NCBI GenBank assembly: GCA_041689775.1
Contig: JBDNFP010000147.1
Location: forward strand, 1-17,975
Source: JBDNFP01 sp041689775
Lineage (GTDB): Bacteria > Bacteroidota > Bacteroidia > Cytophagales > Spirosomataceae
Direction of reading: 5' to 3'
DNA length: 17,975 nucleotides
The notes below the pieces were generated by a model. It searched no databases and was not told the origin of the DNA. It saw nothing but the letters and a program-made list of their open reading frames with translations. The translations under genes were made by a program, and so were the position numbers. This document shows, piece after piece, positions 1-7,195 of the stretch. Each line of letters starts with the position of its first letter. Within the stretch, counting starts at the first letter, position 1.

Positions 1-2
1 AT

Positions 3-104
3 TTCGCCCTGAAAGGCAAAATCTATGTCAAGGCCATTCAGGCCGCTTTCAAAGAACTAGAATCACTCAAACTAAAGCACGAAGGCAACATCTCATTTGG
101 ATAA
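3..104 (+). CDS. C-terminal end of an unrecognised protein (5' truncated)
   Basis: An open frame enters from the left edge and stops at TAA 102-104, leaving 33 visible codons. The visible tail begins FALKGKIYVKAIQAAF and ends in GNISFG; it is Lys/Glu-rich and reads as an amphipathic helix followed by a short tail. The other two forward frames look less protein-like: one hits a stop at 10-12 and the other is rich in Arg and Gln. Too little is present to name a family. It is transcribed towards the hydrolase gene on the opposite strand, so the two genes converge across about 400 bp. Confidence 0.45.
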   Translation, partial: FALKGKIYVKAIQAAFKELESLKLKHEGNISFG

Positions 105-503
105 ACGGCCGACTTGCGTAACATCAGATATAATGTACTGTTAGGCTTTTGCCCCTTGGTGCCATTCTTGAAGCTATCTCCAACAACTTATTTTATTAAT
201 TCAGGCTACACCGGTCTTCGTATCGTTGGTAAAAATACCAAGGACAGTAACAATCCTAGGTGTAATCTCGCACCGGCACGAAATGAAAGACCACATTCCG
301 GTACAGATTCAAGTGCAATAGGGCATGGATGGGACTAGTAAAGTGACGATTGTGGGGGGCTAGGGTAGTGCCCACTTCCACCTGCTGATCCTGCTTTGCA
401 ATCAGGATTGAATCCTATAGCCTCTGTGACGCGAAGAAAGCTATTTTCTACCGTGGTTGGAGTTGTATTCTTTAACTTCTACGGTAAAAAACCAACAAAG
501 CCC
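105..503. other. Intergenic region without a supportable gene
   Basis: About 400 bp between two convergent genes. A 74-codon plus-strand frame (114-338) shows no recognisable domain and no conserved-looking motif. A second plus-strand stretch, about 267-409, reads protein-like in one frame but is broken by several stops, so it could be a decayed gene or chance. A 6-bp inverted repeat (388-393 with 403-408, 9-nt loop) has no T-tract and does not qualify as a terminator. No tRNA cloverleaf was seen. Confidence 0.4.
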
Positions 504-1829
504 CTACCTACCTAGCCGCAACCACTTATCAAACCACGCAAAGGCATCCGCCTGCATGGCCCGGTCAAACTTATGATCGCCGTCGTAAAACCGTCCCTGG
601 TAGGCCTCTCCGGCTCCGGCAAGGTGGTATACTTCCCGCAGGATGGCATCGGCCTTTTGCATTTCGGATAAGGTAAAAAGTCGGTCCTGATTGTTATTCT
701 GAACCATGACGGGTAAGGGCGTCCGCAAGCCGAGTACTTCCGGAAATTCAAGGTAGTTTGGGAGTAAAGGAGCGTACAGCATCCACGTATGCGTGTAAGC
801 TTTGTGGAGCAGAAAGTCGTCCCAGGTAGTCATAAACCCCACACAAACGGCACACTTTATGCGTTCATCCAGCCCAGCGAGGTAGGCCGTACGAAGCCCC
901 CCTCCCGATAGGCCCGCGCAGCCCAACTTGTCTGAATCTACATCCGTACGCTGGCTCAGGATCGTGAGCGCTATCTGATCCTCGGTGAGCACCACGCCCG
1001 GCCAGGTAGTTCCGGCGCAAAACAGCGACTTGGATACCACGTGCTCGTGGTCAGACGCCCAAGCATTGTAGGTATCGATTTCCTCCTGTGTGGTTATTTC
1101 GGCATCACTTTTCAGATCTGTTTTGGTTATGCCCCAGGCAATACCTTCCACATCTTCGTAGTAGGCCCGGCGACTGCCAAACAGAAAGGCGTCGGGCACC
1201 AGCACCACGTAGCCGCGATTGGCTACCTCGTTAGCCCAGGCAGTACCCCCGTAATAGCCCTCCTGATGCTCGCGCAGGTGTGGGTCCTGCTCATCAGTAG
1301 TACGGGTTATTTTGGCGTAGCCGTAGTATTTTTCGCCACTATGATCGTGCAGGGCTACTATCCCCGGTAACGGTCCATTAGCTCCTGCTGGCTTCAATAA
1401 TAAAGCTTTGGTAGGGCGACCGTAAGGTAGCTGCCACGATAATTCTTCTATTTCCAAACCATCGTACACGTACTTTTTTTCTACGATCACCGCCGGTACC
1501 TTGCCAACCGGCGGACTAGCCACCAGCTCTTGCACCTTGGCCCGGGCCTCCTCTTTCCAACGGCTCAATTTCTTTTTAGGATTGGCCCACAGCGAGAGTA
1601 ACGGAGGATTTTTACGTAATCCGGCGGCCCATTGCCCGTAGTTACCGATGATGCTTTTGGGGTTGTTTAGGGTCATAGCGTTTGGTGTTGAAGGCAATGG
1701 TTTAGAAAGGCTTGGGGTGAAACTCCCGGTATCAAGGGCTGACAGGCTCAGGGCCATACCTACCGACGACTTCACAAAATCCCGGCGGCTACTTACTGAC
1801 GGAGAACACAAAAGAGGCATTTTTCCCAT
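504..1829 (-). CDS. Tat-exported alpha/beta hydrolase (putative esterase)
   Basis: A 441-residue alpha/beta hydrolase of the dienelactone hydrolase/acetyl-xylan-esterase-like group found in Bacteroidota. The N terminus carries a twin-arginine motif, SRRDFVK at about residues 14-20, followed by a short hydrophobic stretch, so export to the periplasm by the Tat route is likely. The nucleophile elbow is GLSGGG (Ser308). Asp382 in QDRLF and His419 in GDHKF fit the rest of the triad. An early LHDHSG segment (about 160-165) would form the oxyanion side. It begins 41 bp after the symporter gene on the same strand, so the two are probably co-transcribed. ATG at 1829 or the in-frame ATG at 1820 are both possible; either keeps the Tat signal. 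It stops with TAG. The substrate is unknown; an ester of a plant or polysaccharide sugar is plausible. No terminator was found downstream. Confidence 0.85.
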   Translation of the reverse strand: MGKMPLLCSPSVSSRRDFVKSSVGMALSLSALDTGSFTPSLSKPLPSTPNAMTLNNPKSIIGNYGQWAAGLRKNPPLLSLWANPKKKLSRWKEEARAKVQELVASPPVGKVPAVIVEKKYVYDGLEIEELSWQLPYGRPTKALLLKPAGANGPLPGIVALHDHSGEKYYGYAKITRTTDEQDPHLREHQEGYYGGTAWANEVANRGYVVLVPDAFLFGSRRAYYEDVEGIAWGITKTDLKSDAEITTQEEIDTYNAWASDHEHVVSKSLFCAGTTWPGVVLTEDQIALTILSQRTDVDSDKLGCAGLSGGGLRTAYLAGLDERIKCAVCVGFMTTWDDFLLHKAYTHTWMLYAPLLPNYLEFPEVLGLRTPLPVMVQNNNQDRLFTLSEMQKADAILREVYHLAGAGEAYQGRFYDGDHKFDRAMQADAFAWFDKWLRLGR

Positions 1830-1870
1830 GCGTGTTTCTGGTAAAAGTCAGGGGTCTTCAAAAGCTACCA

Positions 1871-3253
1871 TCAGGCCACGCCCGGAGCGGGACTTTTTCC
1901 AAAAACAACCCCCACGAGCATCCCCAACGTACTAGCCAATAGTCCATACATCATCGGGGGATACTCGGTGTCGATTTCAATGCAAAGAAACCAGGTGGTA
2001 ATACCCACTCCCATCGAAAGCAAACACCCGGGGGTATTGGCACGCTTCCAGTAAAACCCGGCCACCATGGGCACAAAGAGCGATACCAAACTAAACGCCG
2101 ATGAGGCCGCCACCAGCTCAAAAATACTTTGCGCACCAACGGCCATGATGATCCCAATACCCGTAATGAGCACGATCGACACCCGGATAATACGGAGCAA
2201 TTGCCAGTCAGACAGCGTGGGGCGGAAAAACTTAATCACGTTTTCTCCCAATACTGCCGCTGACGCCATCACCGCACTGCTGGTACTACTCAGAATCGCC
2301 GATACTAAGGCTCCGAAGAAAAGAATTTGTATAGGTAATCCCGTATGGAGCATTACCATTGTGGGAATAATCATCTGGGAGTCGCCCCCAAGATCTGGGT
2401 ACAGGATATGCCCGCACAAGCCAATAAACAGGGGAATCAGGGCAATGGTCAAATACATAAAAGAAGAGAGCAAAGAGGCGCGCACCGCTACCTTAGCCGA
2501 CTTCGCCGCCATGACCCGTTGAAATACGTCCTGTTGGGGAATAGATCCTAATCCGATGGTAATCCAGGCGGCCACGTACTCCACGTAGCTTTTAAACGAA
2601 GTTTCGGGATAAAACCGAAAGAAGCCATCGGGTAGATTGGCCGTCAGGGGTTCGATGCCCCCTACCTGATTGAACATAATAACCGCTAAAATGACCAGCC
2701 CCACGATAATGGTAATAGTTTGAAGAAAGTCGGTAATGGAAATCGACCACATCCCCCCTAGGATCGTATAAATCACGACTACTACCGAGCTAAACAGAAT
2801 GCAGGCTAGCAATGACCAACCCAACACTACCTGTAACACAATACCCATGGCTAGTAATTGGGCGGCGATCCAGCCAAAATACGAGGGGATCATGAGGATG
2901 GCGGACAACAATTCCGCGCTCCTCCCAAAACGAGCCTTGTAAAAATCACACAGCGTGATCAGGTTCATTTCATAAAACCGGCGGGCGAAGAGCGCTCCTA
3001 CCAAGAACAAACATAAGGCCGCTCCGAACGGATCTTCAATAATACCAAGTACCCCGTGTTCAATAAATTCGGTGGGGGCGCCCATGATCGTTTCTGAACC
3101 AAACCAAGTAGCAAAAGTGGCGGAGGCCGCCAGTACCAAAGGAAGCCTGCTTCCGGCTACTACAAAGTCGCGGGTGGTCGTTACCCGGCGGGAAGCCCAT
3201 ACGCCAATTCCAATATTCAAGAGTAAATAAAGACCAATAGCAAATGCAAGCAT
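1871..3253 (-). CDS. Sodium:solute symporter (SSS family)
   Basis: A 460-residue inner-membrane protein with about 12-13 hydrophobic segments, a usual length for sodium:solute symporters (SLC5/PutP-like). Family marks include WFGSETIMG near residue 55, in the first discontinuous helix region, and GGMWSISITDFLQ near residues 166-178, which matches the conserved SSS stretch with its T-D-x-x-Q ending. It would import a small organic solute with Na+. The longest frame begins with TTG at 3259; the ATG two codons later (3253) is preferred. The Tat-exported hydrolase follows 41 bp downstream, suggesting a hydrolyse-then-import pair. A strong terminator separates it from the upstream MIOX gene, so it probably has its own promoter in 3254-3378. 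The substrate cannot be read from the sequence: the family includes sugar, amino-acid, pantothenate and acid transporters. Confidence 0.88.
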   Translation of the reverse strand: MLAFAIGLYLLLNIGIGVWASRRVTTTRDFVVAGSRLPLVLAASATFATWFGSETIMGAPTEFIEHGVLGIIEDPFGAALCLFLVGALFARRFYEMNLITLCDFYKARFGRSAELLSAILMIPSYFGWIAAQLLAMGIVLQVVLGWSLLACILFSSVVVVIYTILGGMWSISITDFLQTITIIVGLVILAVIMFNQVGGIEPLTANLPDGFFRFYPETSFKSYVEYVAAWITIGLGSIPQQDVFQRVMAAKSAKVAVRASLLSSFMYLTIALIPLFIGLCGHILYPDLGGDSQMIIPTMVMLHTGLPIQILFFGALVSAILSSTSSAVMASAAVLGENVIKFFRPTLSDWQLLRIIRVSIVLITGIGIIMAVGAQSIFELVAASSAFSLVSLFVPMVAGFYWKRANTPGCLLSMGVGITTWFLCIEIDTEYPPMMYGLLASTLGMLVGVVFGKSPAPGVA

Positions 3254-3378
3254 GGGCAACGAAGATATACTTTTATATCATGTAGTGTCAGCAAACCGCC
3301 TGACTTATAAATAAAAAAGGTTCTGGTTTAACTACTAAGTATTTCCCCGTTGAAAAGAGAATTATACCACGGAAGCAC

Positions 3379-3415
3379 AAAAAACGAGCGCCACTGTATG
3401 TTCAGCGGCGCTCGT
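3379..3415 (-). terminator. Rho-independent terminator of the MIOX gene
   Basis: A 9-bp perfect stem (3384-3392 with 3407-3415) is extended past one mismatch by three more pairs and closes on a short loop. Read on the minus strand it is followed by six T. It lies 7 bases beyond the MIOX stop codon, so it ends MIOX transcription before the symporter gene. The stem is GC-rich, making this one of the clearest terminators in the window. Confidence 0.9.
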
Positions 3416-3421
3416 AGCTTC

Positions 3422-4279
3422 TTAAAACTTCAATGTATTGGGCAGGTACTTCGCTACCAGATTTTCGTAGTAGGGGCGTAGCTCCTTCCAATTAGGAGGA
3501 GTGGGTACCTTCGAGTACAGATCATAGGGATTAAACTTCTTCACCCACTCAAACATCGCCCGATCGTGATCATCCATCAGATGATCATACGCATGCTCGC
3601 GGTGCTGCGAGTAGAACGAATGGTAGCGAAGCATGTACAGTCCCTCCTCGGGCATAGTATTTTTCACCATTTGGTACACGTACTCGTCGTGCCCCCACGA
3701 CATGTGTACGTTGCGTAAGCCACAGTTTGGCTCATACACGCCATACTTGGTATTATATCGCTCGTCTTTCGAATCAGGGTTTGCCTCAAAGTACTCGGGG
3801 TACACTATTTTGTCAGAATGCGCGCAACCTACCGGGAAGGTATCACCAACCACCGCCCATTGGGGCTCGTCGAACAAGCAAAGTACCTTACCCATATCGT
3901 GCATCAAGCCTACCAACACAAACCAATCAGGATGTCCGTCGGCGCGAATCGCTTCGGAAGTCTGCAATAAGTGTTGCCACTGATCAAGATTCGTATCCGG
4001 ATCAGAGTCGTCCACGAGGGTGTTCAGAAAATCAAATGCCTCCCAGATCGGCATTTCTTTCTTATCGAATTTTAGATATTCTTTTTCCTTTTCGAGCACG
4101 AAACCATACGTCTGATAGGTATGGTTGAGGCGATAAAACTCCCGCACGGTATCCCGGTCGGGTTCATCGTAGTTACGATAGTCTTCTTTTGCTTTGGTAT
4201 TGGGCTCAGGATAGCGCGTCAACACGTCCTCTTCCCACACATCAAGGCTTTGTAACGGATTTTGGGTATTTGATGTCAT
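3422..4279 (-). CDS. MIOX: Inositol oxygenase (myo-inositol oxygenase)
   Basis: Predicted to cleave myo-inositol with O2 to D-glucuronate in the cytoplasm, using a di-iron centre. The sequence closely follows animal MIOX from memory, including LVGLMHDMGKVL, FDEPQWAVVGDTFPVGC and MSWGHDEY. From the ATG at 4279 the protein is 285 residues, the length of human MIOX. All six expected iron ligands are present: His103 (HLLQTSE), His127-Asp128 (MHDMGK), His197 (WGHDE), His220 (RYHSFY) and Asp253 (PYDLYSK). The frame can be extended to a TTG at 4288, but the ATG is preferred. It follows the CE15 esterase gene after 179 bp and is closed by a strong terminator, so it is either monocistronic or the last gene of a unit. 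MIOX is much better known from eukaryotes than bacteria; intact catalytic residues argue for an active enzyme. Confidence 0.95.
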   Translation of the reverse strand: MTSNTQNPLQSLDVWEEDVLTRYPEPNTKAKEDYRNYDEPDRDTVREFYRLNHTYQTYGFVLEKEKEYLKFDKKEMPIWEAFDFLNTLVDDSDPDTNLDQWQHLLQTSEAIRADGHPDWFVLVGLMHDMGKVLCLFDEPQWAVVGDTFPVGCAHSDKIVYPEYFEANPDSKDERYNTKYGVYEPNCGLRNVHMSWGHDEYVYQMVKNTMPEEGLYMLRYHSFYSQHREHAYDHLMDDHDRAMFEWVKKFNPYDLYSKVPTPPNWKELRPYYENLVAKYLPNTLKF

Positions 4280-4361
4280 GTTTGTCAATGGTTAATGGCA
4301 TTAAGAGCGTAAAAATACTACTTATCAGCAAGTTAGCCGCGAAGTTCTCCTTTTTTATACG

Positions 4362-4373
4362 TTGTAATTACAA
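4362..4373. promoter_or_regulatory. 12-bp perfect palindrome upstream of MIOX, candidate operator
   Basis: The sequence TTGTAATTACAA is a perfect 12-bp palindrome about 83 bp upstream of the MIOX ATG, inside the 179-bp gap after the CE15 gene. Its size and AT-rich centre suit a dimeric regulator. No repressor gene is nearby and only one copy was noticed, so its role is inference only. Confidence 0.25.
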
Positions 4374-4458
4374 AAAACATACCGGGGCATTTTCTACTTC
4401 CCTGGGAACGCCAAAAGCTACCCGTTGGGCTGGTGTTACTAACGAATACTGTTTTAGG

Positions 4459-5730
4459 CTAGTGTTTCTTTTTAAAATGGAAATCGGCAAAGTTCATATA
4501 CTGCTCCCAATCGTACAGAAGAATATCGTGCTTCCCGTTTCTCATGTGATATCCCGTCCAGATTTGCTTTCCAACGGGTGTTTCTACGGCGGGTGGCGTT
4601 GCCGTGGACAGCACCGGGCGCCCATACAGGCTATACACGGGCCCGGCATGGTAGGCGCCCAGGTACTCGCCCTTGGGGTCGGCCCATTGGTCTTCTGACG
4701 CACTAGCCACGTACACGGGCCGGGGAGCCATGAGAGCAATCAGCATGTGAAAGTCAACGGGCAGCTCCTCTTCAAGGTCATTAAACTGCTTATAATTAGT
4801 AGCAAACCAATGCGGAAAACTAGTATTAATCGCCTTGATGGTTTCACCGTACTTACGGCGGGTAATCGCCGCGCCACCTTCCCCCGAATCGTTGGAAATA
4901 ACGAGCGCAAAGCGGGCATCCTGCGCCCCGGCCCAGAGCGATGCCTTACCCAACCGGGAGTGTCCTATGACCGCTACCTTGTTTTTATCAACATCTTTGT
5001 CCGTTTCGAGGTAGTCCATGGCCCGGCTCAGCCCCCAGGCCCAGGCTCCAATCGCTCCCCACTCATCGGCGGCGGGTTCTGTCTGTCCTTTTTTGTAGAA
5101 AAGGGGATTAATACTCTCCGCAAAACTATCGGTCCGGTCGGGTTGTAAATCGCCGTAGTAAAGCGTAGCGAGTCCGTAGCCCCGGGCCAGAATCTCTTCT
5201 ACCGGCCAGCGGCGGGCACGCGTTCCCCGACTCGCTTCGGTACTATAGTTGTTGACAATGCCCGGATCTTTCCAATCCGGAATCCAGTTTTGGGTTATCA
5301 GAATATCCGAATCGGCATGTACAGTCTGATTTCCGGCAAAATTCAGCCCCAGAAACACCGGAACGGGCTGCTTGGCTGAATTGGGTAGGTACAGCAACAA
5401 ATTCATCTTTTTTTGTCCGTCCCCAAAATGAACGGTAATCTGTTTCCGGGTAGCTTTCCCACCCAAGGCAGCGCGGTTTACCGAGAGTACTTCAAACCGT
5501 ACCGGGATATTCTGAGTAGGCGTTTTACCGTAAACCTGTTCGGCGAATAGTGTCAGGATTTCAGAGCGTCGTTTCGTCTCCCAATCTTTACTGGTAGCTA
5601 CCTTACTACCATTGTTCGTCACCAGAAGCTCCGGCAGCGTGTAGGCAGGTACTTTTTGCTCGTCGTATTGAGCGTAGGTGGTACCGAGTATTCCCAGCCC
5701 CATGAAAGTAAATAGTAGTATCTGTTTCAT
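4459..5730 (-). CDS. Secreted glucuronoyl esterase-like hydrolase (CE15 family)
   Basis: A 423-residue exported alpha/beta hydrolase resembling bacterial 4-O-methyl-glucuronoyl methylesterases (CE15). These cut ester links between glucuronic acid side chains of xylan and lignin alcohols. An N-terminal signal peptide ends near TYAQ (residues 18-21). The nucleophile motif is GHSRLGK with Ser258; His401 lies in GKHDILLYDW, a typical C-terminal CE15 segment. Glu284 in SNDSGEGGA and Glu346/Asp347 are candidates for the acid residue. The conserved stretch ALMAPRPVYVASASEDQWADP follows near 332-351. It starts with ATG at 5730, ends with TAG, and has the usual length for the family. It lies upstream of MIOX on the same strand, 45 bp after the small lipoprotein gene. 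The product of the reaction contains D-glucuronate, as does that of MIOX, which may be why they are neighbours. Specificity is inferred from the family. Confidence 0.87.
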   Translation of the reverse strand: MKQILLFTFMGLGILGTTYAQYDEQKVPAYTLPELLVTNNGSKVATSKDWETKRRSEILTLFAEQVYGKTPTQNIPVRFEVLSVNRAALGGKATRKQITVHFGDGQKKMNLLLYLPNSAKQPVPVFLGLNFAGNQTVHADSDILITQNWIPDWKDPGIVNNYSTEASRGTRARRWPVEEILARGYGLATLYYGDLQPDRTDSFAESINPLFYKKGQTEPAADEWGAIGAWAWGLSRAMDYLETDKDVDKNKVAVIGHSRLGKASLWAGAQDARFALVISNDSGEGGAAITRRKYGETIKAINTSFPHWFATNYKQFNDLEEELPVDFHMLIALMAPRPVYVASASEDQWADPKGEYLGAYHAGPVYSLYGRPVLSTATPPAVETPVGKQIWTGYHMRNGKHDILLYDWEQYMNFADFHFKKKH

Positions 5731-5775
5731 AAACAGGAAAAGACGCTGGTATTTAACCTCTACCCTTCAACTATT

Positions 5776-6072
5776 TCAGCGGGGACCGGACGAGCGCCGA
5801 CCACTGCGGCCATAATTGCGGTTGCTGCGGGGTGGAGTACCTCGCCGAGCACCGTTATTTCTGTGGTCATATTGTTTGTAACAATTATATCTTGGGTAGT
5901 TACGGTAAACAATCCGGGGCGCAGGACGTACTATTATAACCCTGGGTGGGCGAGGCGGAATCCGGTGGTCGTAACGATAGCGCGGAGGATAGGAAGAATG
6001 TACGCAACCTGACACACTCACCAGAAGAATGAAGAGTAACAGGTACAATGATACTATTTTCGGGTTTTTCAT
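5776..6072 (-). CDS. Small Arg/Tyr/Pro-rich lipoprotein, function unknown
   Basis: A 98-residue protein with a lipoprotein signal: a charged start, a hydrophobic run and a VSGC lipobox placing the acylated Cys near residue 23. The mature part is short, highly basic and low in complexity, with about 18 Arg and nine Tyr in some 75 residues, many as PPR, RPAPR and RNY-like units. No acidic cluster or folded domain is visible. Similar basic Pro/Arg-rich short lipoproteins are common in Bacteroidota genomes without a known role. The high charge suggests binding to an acidic surface partner such as LPS or extracellular polysaccharide, but that is a guess. ATG at 6072 is well placed and the gene stops with TGA. 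CE15 follows 45 bp downstream. Confidence 0.65.
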   Translation of the reverse strand: MKNPKIVSLYLLLFILLVSVSGCVHSSYPPRYRYDHRIPPRPPRVIIVRPAPRIVYRNYPRYNCYKQYDHRNNGARRGTPPRSNRNYGRSGRRSSGPR

Positions 6073-6284
6073 GACTGATTTATTTTCACTGCTCTTTTTA
6101 ATAACGACAACTCAGGCACCGTATTCCCCTATATAGTGCGTAATTTAGAGCCTCTGTTTTTATGAGTAATCGGTTTTCTACATTCGTGGGTATGGTTTTT
6201 ACGCTCTATCATGAAAGGTTAAAAGACTCCTGAACATAGAATCCCACACACCCAGTTTATTAATATTTCTAAAAACGCTATTAA

Positions 6285-7097
6285 ATGAAAATGAGAGGAA
6301 AGTGCGTTTTTACGTACCAGATATATTCGCCCACCCCCGTATCGATGATGCTGCGCCCCCGGCGTGAGAGCCGTCAGGCGGTATATAAGGAGGGATTTAA
6401 CATTGACCCGAGTGTTCACTTTACCGAATTTACAGACAGCTACGGCAACTCCTGCCAAAGAGCTACACTGCCGCTGGGTGAAGTCAAAATCACTTCGCAG
6501 ATTGAAGTAGACGTACCAGAAACCCCACCACTTCCCAACCCATTACCCCCTTTTGTACCCATTGAGGAGCTTCCTGATGACAGCATGCTGTACGTACTTC
6601 CAAGCCGTTACTGCCAGTCAGATTTATACGAAATCCATAATCTGGCCTCACAAATTGTGGGAAATAGGACACCCGGCTACGAGCAAGTAGAAGCCATCCG
6701 CACGTGGGTGAACCAGAATGTATACTACCAGTACGGCGTAACCAATACCAGCACTACGGCACTGGATGTAATCTATAACCGTAACGGTGTTTGTCGTGAC
6801 TTTACCCACTTGGTGATAGCGCTCTGTCGAAGCCTGAACATTCCGGCCCGCATGACCGTGGGCTACCTCGATAAACTAGAATTTGCCGATTTACACGCTT
6901 GGGTAGAAGCCTTTTTGGGCAACGAGTGGTACACCTTCGATGCCGTGCAACAGCATACCCATGGGTACCGGATTGAGATTGGACACGGCCGCGACGCCGC
7001 CGATGTAGCCATGGTAACGCAGTTTGGCAATATACAGTTACAGTCGCTGGTTATTGAAACCGAACTACTGGAAGAAGAAAATACACAGACTAGCTAA
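6285..7097 (+). CDS. Transglutaminase-like cysteine protease family protein
   Basis: A 270-residue protein without a signal peptide, so probably cytoplasmic. Residues about 5-75 resemble the beta-rich N-terminal domain often placed before bacterial transglutaminase-like cores. The core has a complete triad: Cys170 in NGVCRDFTH, His204 in DLHAWVEAF and Asp219 in WYTFDAVQ. Such proteins are usually protease- or amidase-like rather than true cross-linkers, and the natural substrate is unknown. A TPPLPNPLPPF-like proline linker near residues 80-90 joins the two parts. It is divergent from the lipoprotein gene (212 bp between them) and convergent with accC, ending at a bidirectional terminator. 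ATG at 6285 and at 6291 are both possible starts. Confidence 0.85.
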   Translation: MKMRGKCVFTYQIYSPTPVSMMLRPRRESRQAVYKEGFNIDPSVHFTEFTDSYGNSCQRATLPLGEVKITSQIEVDVPETPPLPNPLPPFVPIEELPDDSMLYVLPSRYCQSDLYEIHNLASQIVGNRTPGYEQVEAIRTWVNQNVYYQYGVTNTSTTALDVIYNRNGVCRDFTHLVIALCRSLNIPARMTVGYLDKLEFADLHAWVEAFLGNEWYTFDAVQQHTHGYRIEIGHGRDAADVAMVTQFGNIQLQSLVIETELLEEENTQTS

Positions 7098-7122
7098 CAG
7101 CTCCAAATTAGGTAGGTAATAA

Positions 7123-7158
7123 AAAAACGCCGGTCTCCTGAGGGAAACCGGCGTTTTT
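7123..7158. terminator. Bidirectional rho-independent terminator
   Basis: A 12-bp perfect stem (7123-7134 with 7147-7158) contains the GC core CGCCGGT/ACCGGCG flanked by A-runs on one side and T-runs on the other, so a U-tract follows on both strands. It sits between the convergent transglutaminase-like gene and accC and should end transcription from both directions. Confidence 0.9.
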
Positions 7159-7195
7159 AGCAGTAGGTCGGCCCATCCGGGCATCGCTATCTATG

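Noticed and set aside
388..408. Small inverted repeat (6-bp arms, 9-nt loop) as a terminator
   Set aside because: The stem is short and no T-run follows on either strand.
267..409. Possible decayed protein-coding remnant on the plus strand
   Set aside because: One frame reads partly protein-like but contains several stops and no motif that could be named, so it is not reported as a pseudogene.
3287..3304. 5-bp inverted repeat upstream of the symporter as an operator
   Set aside because: The arms are too short, and such repeats are expected by chance in a stretch of this length.
6073..6284. Bacteroidota-type promoter (TAnnTTTG) in the divergent region
   Set aside because: No exact match to the -7 element with a spaced -33 TTTG was found on either strand, so no promoter is claimed although one must exist nearby.
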